The position numbers and the translations under genes were made by a program. Source: Entoloma clypeatum (lineage: Eukaryota; Basidiomycota; Agaricomycetes; Agaricales; Entolomataceae). From it: a stretch of 64,000 nucleotides of DNA. The notes beneath the pieces were generated by a model. It was not told where the DNA came from. It saw only the letters and a program-made list of their open reading frames with translations, and ran no database searches. How positions within the stretch are numbered: the first letter of the stretch is position 1; every line of letters begins with the position of its first letter. Positions 28,480 through 39,713 of the stretch are shown one piece after another. The stretch covers positions 3,968,001 to 4,032,000 of the forward strand of contig OY751495.1 of the NCBI GenBank assembly GCA_963565915.1, given 5' to 3'.

Positions 28480-29578
28480 ATGGCCGAAGGCACCAATGCC
28501 CAATTTGACGAAGAATTTGAACAACACCACGCACCATCACCCTTACCTCCAATGCCACTGTTCAATCACCCCCCCCCCACAAAACAACAATCGTGGAAGG
28601 AAATTAGAAGTCGCCGCGGATCCCGGCAAATACAATGGATCCAAAGCAACGTTCACAGTATGGTGGACTAAGATGCTCGCATGGCTCAGGGTCAACCGAG
28701 AGCTATTCAATGGAGAAGAAGAAGTGTGCATTGCAGTGTGGTCGTGATTGGACGGTCCCACGGCAGGAGTTTACGGGGAAACCCGTTTGAATCAATGTAT
28801 GGAATCAGAAGATTGGGCAACGTACCGAGAGCTAGTCAGTGAAATCACAACAAGGTTTCGTCCCACCACTGAGATCGAATGGGCCCAATCCAAAATTGAG
28901 AGCTTTAAGCAAGGTTCAATGAAGACTGATGATTGGATTACGCAATTCGGGACCCTGGTGATCAAGGGCAAGATCGAGGAAAGGCATGGTGTAACCCTTT
29001 TGGAAAGGAAAGCCAAGGAATCTATCATGCAACAACTCTTCCAGCAAGGGAGGAGAAAGTCCACGGTGCAGGGCACCTGTGAAGAAATTTTGGCAATCGG
29101 CAGAGCGGAAGAGACCTTCGCAGCAAGACCAGGCATGAGGACTGGCAATAACTTTGGACAACAACGTAACACATGGGGCAATCGGCCCGCATATGGACAA
29201 CAGCAGCAACAGAGGCCCTTTGGGCAACAACAGAATGGGGGGTACCGTCCTCAACAACAAAACGGTCAACAACAACAACAGCAGCAACCACGACGGGATC
29301 CAAATGCAATGGACGTCGATAGGAACCAGAGACGCGCTCCTGGTAATTGTTATAACTGCGGCGGACAGGGGCATTTTGCCCGAGATTGCAGACGACCACA
29401 GCGCAGGGTACAAGCAGCAATGATCGAACAGATCGACGAACAAGAGGAGGAGGAAATTTTGAGACAGATCAACGCGAGGCATCAAGCGCGCCAAGCTAAT
29501 AATGGACAGCAGGGCCGACCGGCTCAGAACAACGGACAGGCTGCAGCGCAGCAGGATTTTGTAAACGTCAACCAGTAA
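28480..29578 (+). pseudogene. gag: C1 gag, one CCHC knuckle, broken
   Basis: An N-terminal frame from the ATG at 28480 falls out of register after a C-run; the Gag body follows in other frames (DPGKYNGSKATFTVWW, then YGETRLNQCMESEDWATYRE from about 28748). TGA at 28746-28748 stands where C2 has CGA (VWSRLDG). A Gln/Asn-rich stretch precedes a single knuckle, CYNCGGQGHFARDC, then an acidic patch and a NGQ-rich tail ending VNVNQ. The out-of-register N-terminus is also seen in C2, so the start may be misjudged or the lesion old. Confidence 0.75.
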
Positions 29579-29607
29579 TTCCCCCGCTGGCTCTGACAAA
29601 TCGATAT

Positions 29608-30315
29608 GAACAATTGCCTATAGACTCTTACATACATAAAGACACTGTAAATTCTTGGTTTCAAAAGCTTACGGACGCAGCAGTTACATACAATAAAATA
29701 CTATCGGACAAACCCAAAAAGGTAAAAACCCAAAAAAATAGCACAGATGAATCGGACTTAGATACGCTTGTAAACTATATCATTGGGGAGCCCTCGGCAA
29801 CGAGGCTTGGTTTGTCCCCTACGGATGAATGCTTAATTCCCTGTTGCGAAGAATCAGATAATTTAACTAGGCAAACGGACTCTATGGGGGAACCACCTTT
29901 TATTCGATCCGCTTCTGTGGAAAAGGAGCTTATGATGAAAATCACGCTGGAAACGTTGCAGGACAAACGCACATTTGATGTTGAAGCATTATTAGACTCA
30001 GGGGCGACAGGGATGTTCATAGATCTGGACTTCGCCAAAAAGAACGACATTAAATTAAGGGAACTACCTTTCCCCTACAACATTGATGGTACGCTTAACC
30101 AAGGAGGTTCGATCACGCACGAAGCAGTCATGGCTATGCGGTATAAAGGACACGTGGAGATAGCAGTGTTTGAAGCATGCAACCTAGGAAAAGCTAAAAT
30201 TATCGTTGGACATACTTGGCTGAAACGTCATAATCCAGAAATCGATTGGGAAAAAGCGGAAATTAAATTATCAAGATGTCCAGAAGAATGTGCATGCGTC
30301 GAACACGTTACTTAA
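29608..30315 (+). pseudogene. C1 Pol N-terminus with aspartic protease
   Basis: Open frame of about 235 codons with the protease active site LLDSGATGMFIDLDFA and the flap-side GHTWLKRHNPEIDW. It ends early in ECACVEHVT because one G is missing relative to C2 (C1 TGTGCATGCG near 30288-30297 versus TGTGGCATGCG). The RT frame continues in another register. Confidence 0.8.
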
Positions 30316-31646
30316 ATAAAACTGCAAGGACCAGATGGGGTGGAAGGATGGAAGAAGTAGTAGAAGGAAATGAGGAAGAAGTGAAGGAGGAAGTAATCCA
30401 CATGCTCAGGGCAGCTAAGGGAGAACCCTCAGAGGAAGTACTGGCAGAACAGGTTGTCCCCCAGAAATATCACAAATATCTATCAGTCTTTGAAAAGAAA
30501 GCATCGGAGAGATTGCCAGTCAGGAAACCATGGGATCACGCTATAGACTTAAAACCGGATTTCGTACCAAAAAAGGCCAAAGTCTATCCCCTGTCGCCGG
30601 ATGGAGGGAAAGAAGTATCCGAATTTGTGGGCGATCGGTTACGCAGGGGATGTGTTCGGCCTGCCGGGTCGCCGCGAACTTCGCCAGTATTCTTTATGCC
30701 CAAGAAGGGTGGAAAGAAACGAATGGTACAGGATTACCGACATATTAACAGCTGGACCGTTCGCAATAATTATCCACTTCCGTTGATTCCAGAATTGATC
30801 GATAAATTAAAGGGAAAGAAAAAGTTTACCAAAATGGACCTCAGATGGGGGTATAACAATGTACGCATCAAAGAAGGAGACGAGTGGAAAGCGGCATTCA
30901 CAACCCCAGACGGAGCTTTCGAACCAACAGTCATGTTCTTCGGATTAAATAATTCCCCAAGCACGTTTCAAACCATGATGAACGACATATTTAGAGACTT
31001 GATTGATCAAGGAGACGTAGTTATCTATATCGATGATATATTGGTAGCAACTGAAGGAGAAAAAGGACACAGTGAAATCGTGGAGGAAATTCTAAAAAGA
31101 TTACGGGAAAATGACTTATTCTTGAAACCGGGAAAATGTTTCTTTGACAGAGACGAAATAGAGTTCTTAGGGTTAATTATTGGGAAAGACGGAATTCGAA
31201 TGGATCCTTCAAAGGTAGACACCATCAAACAATGGCCGAAACCAACGAAAGTCAAAGAAGTCCAGTCGTTTCTAGGATTGGCCAATTTCTATCGAAGATT
31301 TGTCAAAGACTTCTCTAAAGTGGCAGGGCCATTACATAAATTAACAAGGAAAGAAACAATCTGGAATTGGAAAGAGGAACAGGAGGAAGCGTTTGATATG
31401 CTAAAAAAATTATTTACGAAAGCACCTATATTAGTATCTCCCAATCCGGATCGGAAGTTGAGAGTAGAATCAGACGCATCGGACTTTGCTACAGGAGCAA
31501 TTCTATCTATGGAATGCGAGGATGAGAAATGGAGGCCATGTGCCTTTCTATCTAAAGGATTGAATGACGTGGAACGAAATTACGATGTACACGATAAAGA
31601 AATGCTGGGCATAATTCGAGCGCTAGAAGCATGGAGACACCACCTT
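30316..31646 (+). pseudogene. C1 RT and RNase H, interrupted by B3
   Basis: Uninterrupted RT: VQDYRHINSWT, WGYNNVRIKEGDEWKAAF, FFGLNNSPSTF, catalytic YIDDILVATEG. RNase H follows (RVESDASDFATGAIL). The frame is cut by B3 within WRHH at 31646 and resumes at 37855 with [22 protein letters not shown] itself looks catalytically intact, but the Pol protein is lost. Confidence 0.85.
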
Positions 31647-32034
31647 TGTTATGCTTAACAAACCGTTCCAAGGTTCGGGCAGAGTATGCAGGAAGTGGAA
31701 AGGCGAAGAGCAAAGTGATTGCTAAATCTAAGAAATGTAGCTATGGTACATGGGGTTTATATAGTACTGGCTACGAGCGGTAGCGAGTGAGTCAGTAGCT
31801 GCGGAAGGCAGTGCGGATGAGTCAGTAACTGCGGAAAGGCAGTGCGAAGTGAGTCAGATGACTGCGGACTGAGTAATCCCTACTGCGGAGTGCGAGTCAG
31901 CGCGGGAGCGAAGTATACTAAAGGAGAATGGTAGAGTAAAGGTAAATGAATAAGCAGTCCGATGAGTCAAAGAAATAATGAAGGTACAATGCAAGGGAAA
32001 AGTGCGTAACATACAAACCGGTAAGTCCGTAACA
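31647..32034 (-). repeat. B3 3' LTR (388 bp)
   Basis: TGTTATGCTTAAC to GTCCGTAACA; four exact TGAGTCA heptamers between 31788 and 31970. Confidence 0.9.
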
Positions 32035-32068
32035 TGTTCCCCTCCTCAAGCTCTGTGTCCTCACAGAG

Positions 32069-32431
32069 TCATTGTCCCCATCCTCCGGCATCGTCGTTGT
32101 TTGTCCAGGAGCCATTCTCCTTGAGGCTCCAATCGTCTATTAGCTCTTCGTTGATGGCGACGGCGAGCTCAAGACTCCGGACGGCTAGTCGGATGCGCCG
32201 GTTTTCAACGACCAGCGTACGGGTGTAGTTCCCGAGGATTTGTTTCTCTTCGGGGGTTGGTGCGACGGGGAGGTCGGATAAAGAATGGAGGCGGATGTGC
32301 ATCTGTCGATGCAGGATGTCGGCGAGCGAGGCTTCTAGCGCGTGGATCTAGTCTCTCATGGAGAGGGCTTCACCCATGAGGGCAGTGATGGCGGGGTTGG
32401 TTTCAGTGGATGTGGTGGTGGCGGTGGACAT
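32069..32431 (-). pseudogene. B3 ORF3 with one stop
   Basis: Begins at the ATG 32431-32429 and matches the ORF3 of B1 and B2 throughout (EALSMRD, ADILHRQMHIRLHSLSDLP, EEKQILGNYT, NEELIDDWSLKE). TAG at 32350-32348 replaces the Gln codon of MRDQIHAL (CAG-to-TAG). Otherwise in frame to the end. Confidence 0.7.
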
Positions 32432-32554
32432 GGTGTGGAGGATGTTGGAGAGATAGAGGAAGAATGGAGTAGCTATATTGAAGACGGAGCGGAGAACTCG
32501 GTGGGTTTTTTGACTGATGAGGTCGATGCTGTTGCTGATTTCAATGGGTGTCTT

Positions 32555-35500
32555 TTATCGTGGATGTGACGGGTTCTGCCGATGGAAATCACGGATCAAA
32601 TCTTGAGCGTTCTGAACATTAGCTCGCGGTTCCCATGTGTTCTCTTCTGGGCCATATCCTTCCCACTGGACGAGGTACTGGATCTTTCCGCGGAACTTTC
32701 GAGAGTCCAGGATCGTAGACACATGGTACTCTTCTCGTCCTTCAACGATGATCGGATCAGGGGCTGGTTTCTCTTTCTGGATGGCGTACTTCGGAGTTTC
32801 ATATGGTGACAACAGGGTCTCGTTGAACACAGGGTGAATCATCTTCCAAGTCTTCGGAAGATCAAGAAGGTACGCGCTAGCTCCTTTCTTCTCTAGGACT
32901 TTGAATGGTCCATGTCGGAGTGCATCGAGTTTCTTGAGGGTCGATCGGTCCTGATGTTAGTCCCTTCCAGCCACACCTTGTCTCCGATGCGGTAGTCCCG
33001 AGACGGACTTCGCCGTGTGTCAACTGTCTTCTTCATCTGATCCTGTGCTTGTTTCAGTGCAGCATTGGCTTCAGCTTCCATATCTGATCCCGATAGATCT
33101 TGGCTAATCCTTCAGCCGATAGTTCCACGGTTGTCGGAATGAGGTGAAGCATCTTTGAATGTCTATCCGTGATGACCATAATTGCGTTTTTTCCATCAGA
33201 TTCTGGTATCGGTCCCACAACGTCGATTCCTATGTCTTCCCATGGGTGACTTGGTGCTGCATGGGGATGTAGCGGAGCATGTCGCTTTTGTCGGTTAATC
33301 TTGTTGCGTTGACAAGTGTCGCAACCCTTCACATACTTCTTCACATCATGCAGTATGGTAGGCCACCAGTAGGTGCGAGTGAGGAGTTCATGTGTCCGGT
33401 ACTGTCCTGGATGTCCAGCCACTGGTGCATCGTGTGACTCGAACATCAATTCTTGTCGTAATTGTGGATCTGGCGGGACATAGACTCGTTCTCCTGCATA
33501 GGTGATCCCATTCTCCTGTTGATACCAATGAGGATTCTTTTTTAGGCCCTGCGCTACTTCTGTCTCCATGCGGTTCGAAGCCTTGATGTGTGCGATCCAT
33601 GGGTTTTCGATGGTTGTGATGTTTTCAATTTTGATGGAATCAGATGTCTCACCCCCTTCAAAGAATTGTTCCTCCGTGAACATCTCCATTTGTACCACAT
33701 CTTCTGATTCCAACTGTTTCAAGAATAGTCCCTCCTTGAGCATTTGGTCACTGTCCTGTGGTTCGAGTTCTGCTTCATACCAGGGTAAGCGTGACAGGAT
33801 GTCCGCTTTTGCATTGGTCTTGCCGGGCACATGCCGTAATTCGAAGTCATAGTCTTGTAACTTCATTTTCCAGCGTCGCTGTCGTTGATTCAGGTCCTGA
33901 GGACGACAGAAATATTCCAGGTTCTTGTGATCGGTCAAGATTTCAAAATGTTCCCTGGCTTCGAGCAGATAGTGTCTCCAATCTTTTAATGCTTCCACGA
34001 CCGCCAGGAGTTCCTTGTCATATATCTCGTAATTCTGTTCGGCCGCGGACATGGTCCGCGACAAGAACGCGATGGGGTGCCATTTGTCATCTTGCTTCTG
34101 AGAGAGTACTGCTCCAATTGCATAGCCCGATGCATTGGTTTCAACCCTGAACTGTCCCTCTGGTTTTGGTAATGCCACAACCGGTGCCAATGTAATTGCC
34201 CGTATGAGACCTTCAAAGGCTTGCTGCTCTGTTGGTCCCCAAGTAAATGCCATGCCGCCTGTGAGCGCGGTGAGAGGCTTTGCGATGTTTGAGTACCCTT
34301 CAATAAATCATCGATAGAAGTTAGCAAATCCAAGGAACTTCTGAACTTCCTTTTTTGATGTGGGTGCTCGCCAGTTTCGAATTGTATCCACCTTCTCAGT
34401 TTCCATCTCAACACGTCCCTCACCAACCACATATCCCAATATAGGACATTTCGTTACTTCCCATAAACACTTCTTCTCCTTTAGGAACAAATCATTGTCC
34501 GATAGGATCTGTAGGATTTCTTCAGTGTTTCGCGCGAGTTCTTCCTTGGTTTTACCGATAACCACGATGTCATCCATGTAGATCACGCAGATACGTCGGC
34601 GGATCTGGTCCCGGAATAGACTAGCCATCATTCGAGAGAACGTTCCCGGGGAGTTGCAAAGACCGAAAAACATGACCAATGGTTTGAACAATCCTCGACT
34701 GGTGAGGAAGGCAGCTTTCCATTCATCGCCCTCCTTAATCCGGACGTTGTTATAGCCCCACATGATGTCCATTTTATTGAAGTAGACCGCATCTTTCAGG
34801 ACGTCCAAGAGATCGGATATTCGTGGGAGTGGGAACTTGTCTTTGACCATGGATTTATTGACCATGCAGACCATGCGGTAATCTTGTACCAATCGTTTGG
34901 AGCCATCCTTTTTGTTGATGAAGAAGCAAGGGGAGGCATAAGGGGATTTGGACAGGCGGATCTTTCCCGTTGCTAGACCCTCGTCAATAAATGCGTCCAA
35001 TTCTTCTTGTTCCTTTTGCGTCATAGGATATGTATTTTCCCCTAGTTCCTTTGGTGCGTCCGGTGTAAGTTCAATACCATGGTCCCATTCCCTCTCCTTT
35101 GGGATCTTGTCAAAGTTCTCTTTCTTGAAAAGATGAGCAAATCGTTCAACATATGAGGGTCGTTTGGTTGTGGGAGGTGGTGTGGGAGTGACAGCTTCCA
35201 AAATAGGGTCTCCAGGCTTCCATTTCTGATCCAACTTTTTGGGTGCATCTTTGTCGCGCACCTCAACCATGCGAACCCGGTGTTTGCGACCATTAAGGTT
35301 AATCCTAAAATCCGAGTGTTTGGTTCAACATGTTGTTGGGCACCAGTTAAATGTTACCGCGCCGGTTGTCCAATTGATTGTGGGGTTGTGGTGTATCAAC
35401 CAGTCATGTCCCAAGAGCATGTCCATCCTCCAAATGTCCAGTACCATTGCTTCCATGGTCTCCTGATGTGCTCCCAAATCCAGTTTGACTTCGGCAAGTT

Positions 35501-35795
35501 GGCTCGCTTTCTGTTGTCGATTTGGTGATCCATCCGCATTTAAAATTCCTATGGGTGGTATTCCTCGTGTGGGGAGGTTCTGTTCACGTACTATTCTGGG
35601 ATGAATGCATGTGCGTTCACATCCGCTGTCAACCTCAGGTCGGATAACCTTTGGTCCTCGTCGTGTTTTGAGCTGCGCTAACAGGCTGATTTCTCGTCTT
35701 TTCGGAGGTTTATCTCCCTTCACAATCTTAGTCGACGCAGCGGCTCGCTTGGCAGGGATGACATAGGTTCTATTGTCTGCAGTCATACAAGGCAA
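32555..35795 (-). pseudogene. pol: B3 pol, deleted and stopped
   Basis: Protease, RT (YMDD), RNase H and integrase zinc region are recognisable. A deletion of about 380 bp near 33073 joins DQIWKL of the integrase core to EANAALKQAQ, removing the second Asp and the Glu. TGA (CGA in B1) at about 34308 breaks FYRRFIEG, and another TGA near 35325 separates protease from RT. The C-terminal chromodomain ([17 protein letters not shown]) survives as a separate frame at 32555-32842. Confidence 0.85.
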
Positions 35796-35836
35796 GCAAG
35801 TCCGTTTAATAGATAAGGGTCGCGACTTAGCGTCGT

Positions 35837-36670
35837 TTAATCGGACCCTTCGGGAAAATCCTTCTCGGCATCTTCCTCGGACACCTTCCTAACCCTTCCG
35901 GAGTTCTTCTTCGGCTTGCGGCAGTTGCGCGCGATATGGCCTTCTTGGTCACAGTTGAAACACTTGCGACCATCTTTCTTCTTTGGAGTGCTACAGTCTT
36001 TAGCCAGATGACCGAAGCGCTGACAGTTGTAGCAACGGGCTACTCCTGCTTTGTCGATCTCCATGGCTTTGCCCTGACCACCATAAGTGGTACCCGATCC
36101 GGTGCGCATGTCGCCGCCACCTCGGATGACCAGTGCATGTCCTTCCATCTGTCGTCCCTTGTTTCGGATCTCCTTTGCGTAATCGGTGTACGTCTTGCCA
36201 TCGCTGGCCACTTGTTCCGAGATTCTGCGGTTGACGTTCTTCTCTAGGATGTATTTCCCAGTTTCTTCGCCAAGGTTTGACAGTTTCAAGAGTTCTTCAA
36301 ATTCATCCAAGAATTCATCAACAGTGCGTTTCTCTTGTTTCAGGACTTCGAGTCTTGCTTTGGCAGCGACCGACTTGTTGGTGATGGAGAATCGTGTGGC
36401 GATATCGTCGGAAAAACCTAGCCAGGTGATGTTCTCGTTGTCAACGGCAAGAGCGTCTAACTTGTTACTGGCCCAGTGTCTGCCGGACCCTTCCATCATG
36501 CGGGATAACACCGCAAGAATCTTCTGATCGTCTGTGAGGCTCTTTTGGAACCTGATGTATAGTTTGGTGGCTTTCCACCACTCGTCAAAGGTGTATCTGT
36601 CCTTGAACATCCCAGGATCCTTGATGATCTTGGATGTATCCATTGTTTGTACAGCCGGAGCTTCTGCCAT
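35837..36670 (-). CDS. gag: B3 Gag with two CCHC knuckles
   Basis: 277 codons from the ATG at 36670. About a dozen residues shorter in the acidic tail than B1/B2 Gag, otherwise collinear, with knuckles CYNCQRFGHLAKDC and CFNCDQEGHIARNC intact. Open upstream in the same frame to TAG at 37045-37043. Confidence 0.85.
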   Translation of the reverse strand: MAEAPAVQTMDTSKIIKDPGMFKDRYTFDEWWKATKLYIRFQKSLTDDQKILAVLSRMMEGSGRHWASNKLDALAVDNENITWLGFSDDIATRFSITNKSVAAKARLEVLKQEKRTVDEFLDEFEELLKLSNLGEETGKYILEKNVNRRISEQVASDGKTYTDYAKEIRNKGRQMEGHALVIRGGGDMRTGSGTTYGGQGKAMEIDKAGVARCYNCQRFGHLAKDCSTPKKKDGRKCFNCDQEGHIARNCRKPKKNSGRVRKVSEEDAEKDFPEGSD

Positions 36671-36672
36671 GT

Positions 36673-37401
36673 TTAGAGTCTGCGGAGGAGAAGAGGAGTC
36701 GGGTTGTTGGGATGAAGATGGGGTTCGGGATACAGGTAAGGATTGAAAATGAGTCCCTGTTCTAGGCGTCTGTTCGATATCTGACTGCGCGGAGTCAAAA
36801 GTAAATTCGTCAGGGGACTCATCAGCAGAATTGGTGGCAAAACATTCAGAGTATTTCCTTTGTAAATCTCTAAGGAATCTCTGTTCTGGCGCGTCTGTTG
36901 GTCGCGAGAAGGGGTCAAGTCTCTCGTTTCGTGCCCAACGGTTGTACTCGGTCTGTTGCTCGTTGGTGGTGAAGTGGGCGTAGATCTGCTGCTTCGAGTA
37001 AGACGTGGTGATGCAGCTCTGGGACGTCTCAATGTGAGCGTCCTAATCAATCTTCTGATAACGGTTGTCTGGACACCGATAAACTCTCTGATCTCTGTGA
37101 TCCGACCTGTCTGAGGTCCTTCTTGAACGTGAAAGCTTTCGAGTTCGTTCTGTCGGGCGTTGTAACGCGCGATCTGGTGTTGCCGAGCAAGATGGATGCT
37201 CTCTGCTATCTCGCCGTGGGGGCGATGCTCGTCGTTGTCTAGTTCTTCGTCAAGCACCTGATGTAGGATGCGATGGATCTCCGATTCGATGTACTGCTGG
37301 ATGAGTGTAAAATCGATACTGTCTCGAGGACTTAGCTCCTCCTGTCGGGCTTCTGGCGTGCTGAATGGGTTACTGGTGAAGTCTTCAAAGAAGCGCGACG
37401 T
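36673..37401 (-). CDS. B3 upstream ORF, ACG in place of ATG
   Basis: Same layout as in B1 and B2, open from the LTR-proximal ACG (37401-37399) to two bases before the gag ATG. The N-terminal half is nearly invariant among the three copies (GEIAESIHLARQHQIARYN). In the overlap with the gag-frame extension, differences from B2 give radical changes in this frame (e.g. PPT to LLM) but milder ones in the gag frame, which argues the gag frame is the coding one there. Confidence 0.4.
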   Translation of the reverse strand, partial: TSRFFEDFTSNPFSTPEARQEELSPRDSIDFTLIQQYIESEIHRILHQVLDEELDNDEHRPHGEIAESIHLARQHQIARYNARQNELESFHVQEGPQTGRITEIREFIGVQTTVIRRLIRTLTLRRPRAASPRLTRSSRSTPTSPPTSNRPSTTVGHETRDLTPSRDQQTRQNRDSLEIYKGNTLNVLPPILLMSPLTNLLLTPRSQISNRRLEQGLIFNPYLYPEPHLHPNNPTPLLLRRL

Positions 37402-37461
37402 CTTGACTCGTCTGGTAGTTGCTCTCTTCGCTCTGGGTGAACCTAACGAGATTTAGCAACT

Positions 37462-37849
37462 TGTTATGCTTAACAAACCGTTCCAAGGTTCGGGCAGAGT
37501 ATGCAGGAAGTGGAAAGGCAAAGAGCAAAGTGATTGCTAAATCTAAGGAATGTAGCTATGGTACATGGGGTTTATATAGTACTGGCTACGAGCGGTAGCG
37601 AGTGAGTCAGTAGCTGCGGAAGGCAGTGCGGATGAGTCAGTAACTGCGGAAAGGCAGTGCGAAGTGAGTCAGATGACTGCGGACTGAGTAATCCCTACTG
37701 CGGAGTGCGAGTCAGCGCGGGAGCGAAGTATACTAAAGGAGAATAGTAGAGTAAAGGTAAATGAATAAGCGGTCCGATGAGTCAAAGAAATAACGAAGGT
37801 ACAATGCAAGGGAAAAGTGCGTAACATACAAACCGGTAAGTCCGTAACA
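37462..37849 (-). repeat. B3 5' LTR (388 bp)
   Basis: Same subtype and length as the 3' LTR; differences are few. Self-priming pair: AGATTTAGCAA (plus 37449-37459) with TTGCTAAATCT (plus 37534-37544). Confidence 0.9.
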
Positions 37850-37854
37850 ACCTT

Positions 37855-38922
37855 GAAGGAGCCAAACATGAGGTCGAGATCTGGACCGATCATAAAAACC
37901 TCGAGTACTTCATGAAGGGACGAAAGCTTAATCGCAGACAAGCACATTGGGCGTTGTATCTAACATGTTTCAACTTTAAATTAATACATAAGGCTGGCAC
38001 ATCAATGGGAAAGGCAGATGCTCTTTCGAGAAAGGTTGATCATAGAAAGGGGGTGGAAAATGACAACGAAGACATAACATTATTAAGACCCGAATACTTC
38101 CACTTGCAAGCAATGGATCGAGGTCACATACTTATTGATGGACAAGAAAGTAAACTATTAAAACACATCAGGGATGCCAAGGAGTTTGATGAACAAGTGT
38201 TGAAAGCAGTGGAAGAGTTAAAAAAGACAAATACCAAAACATTGCGCGCAGATGAATGGCACGAAGAGCAGGGACTCTGGTTACATAGAGGAAAGGTTTA
38301 TGTTCCGAAAAGTCAGGAACTCAGGGAGGAAATAATTAAATTACACCACGACAACCCAATGGCAGGACACCCAGGGCAGTGGAAGACCCTGGAATTGGTT
38401 ACACGTAATTATTGGTGGCCTAGTATTACAAACATGGTCAAAGCATATGTCGAGGGCTGCGACAGATGTCAACAATCAAAAAACGTGCCTCAACCGCTAG
38501 CCGGTAACACAGAACATGCAGGACCATGGAAACATGTTACAGCAGCAGACGGACAGACAGAACACATCAACCAGGAATTGGAGCAATATCTAAGATCATT
38601 TATTTCCCATCGGCAAACAGATTGGCCCGAATGGATGGCAACCGCGGAGTTCGCCTACAATAATAAAATTCACATGGCAACTCAGTTTTCACCGTTCTAT
38701 GTAAATTATGGGTTTAACCCTAGGATGGGCGTAGAACCTCGGAGGGCAGAAAAGTCAGAACCGGCAAAAGAATTCGCAGAGCAAATGAAGAAGATTCATG
38801 AGGAGGCAGAAGCAGTGCTAGTAAAAGCACGAGAAGAGATGGAACGGTATGCGAACCTGAAACGGGGTGATGCACCAGTTTACAAAGTTGGCGACAAAGT
38901 TTGGTTATCGACTAAAGACTAA
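37855..38922 (+). pseudogene. C1 RNase H end and integrase with core deletion
   Basis: Continues from the RNase H cut at 31646: GKADALSRKVDHRKG, integrase zinc region LHHDNPMAGHPG and GCDRCQQ. After AGPWKHVTA it jumps to ADGQTEHINQELEQYLRSF: the core segment with the first two catalytic Asp residues is missing, while the Glu-side region remains. C2 keeps ADFIVGLP at this point. It ends with a stop in KVWLSTKD. Confidence 0.82.
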
Positions 38923-39413
38923 AGTTGAACCGACCCTTAAAGAAACTTGCCGAATGATGGATTGGACCCTATACCATAACCCAAATCATTTCGTCACACG
39001 CTGTAGAACTTAAATTACCAAAAACTTGGAAAATCCACCTGGTCATCAATGTATCACGGGTCCGACTATTTAAAGAACCACTATTTATATCACAAAGGGT
39101 GCAGGCACCAAACCCGATAGTTATCAATGGCGAAGAGGAGTACGATGTCGCTAAAGTTATTGACTCAAGGTTGAAGAGAGGGAAGCTGGAATATTTAGTG
39201 CAATGGGAGGGTCTGACTCAGGACCACAACACGTTGGAACCCGAGGATCACCTAGAACATGCCAAGGAAGTGGTGGAGGACTTCTTTAAATTAAACCGAA
39301 ATGCACCCCAGCGCTTATGCGCAAACATCTTTGAAGGATTGGAATTTAAACCATATGAGAATTTCACAGACACCCCGGACGACATCATATCTCGCCTGGA
39401 AGTCGAGATCTAG
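38923..39413 (+). pseudogene. C1 Pol C-terminus with chromodomain
   Basis: After two stops and a frame change the sequence reads LPKTWKIH and a chromodomain, EEEYDVAKVIDSRLKRG then LEYLVQWEGLTQDHNTLEP, at about 39135-39300. The tail ends SRLEVEI. An AGAAAGGGGG run before the LTR is the polypurine tract. Confidence 0.75.
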
Positions 39414-39424
39414 AAAGGGGGTAA

Positions 39425-39713
39425 TGTTATGATCGTATTTTCACTTTTCACTTTATCTTATCTTATCTCGATCTTATCTTATCTACATCATATCATACAT
39501 GAGGACATCTTATCAGTATCGCGCAGCATGATGCTGCCACAACGCAGCCTCATGGAATTTACATATATAAGTAGGGTACTTTCACTTGTATTCGATAGCT
39601 TGTTCTCTTGAGATTCCTGCTGGGTCTCTTGGCAATACAGTTCTCTTATCATCTTTCCACTTCGTTCCTAAGTTTGGGCTCGCGACGTCGTTTGACTTAG
39701 CGTCGCCTCAACA
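39425..39713 (+). repeat. C1 3' LTR (289 bp)
   Basis: TGTTATGATCG to GCGTCGCCTCAACA. U3 has TATCT/TTATC repeats; TATATAAGTAGGG precedes AGCTTGTTCTCTTGAG, the predicted RNA start used for self-priming in this family. Confidence 0.88.

Larger units (their letters stand above)
31647..37849 (-). mobile_element. Gypsy family B copy 3 (B3)
   Basis: Both LTRs are subtype II (31647-32034 and 37462-37849, 388 bp each). ACCTT at 31642-31646 and 37850-37854 is a perfect TSD, with C1 RNase H on both sides. Gag is open; pol has stops and an about 380-bp deletion, and ORF3 has one stop. It diverges from B1 more than B2 does. Confidence 0.92.
28125..39713 (+). mobile_element. Gypsy family C copy 1 (C1), chromovirus, host of B3
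   Basis: The 5' LTR is gone (replaced at the B2 edge). What remains is leader, gag, protease, RT-RNase H, B3 insertion (31647-37849, TSD ACCTT), the rest of RNase H, integrase, chromodomain and 3' LTR (39425-39713). Lesions: gag stop and frame break, a one-base loss after the protease, and an integrase deletion removing catalytic Asp residues. Defective. Confidence 0.88.

Noticed and set aside
28916..29599. 227-codon minus-strand frame rich in Leu/Ser
   Set aside because: Antisense of the Gln/Asn-rich Gag of C1.
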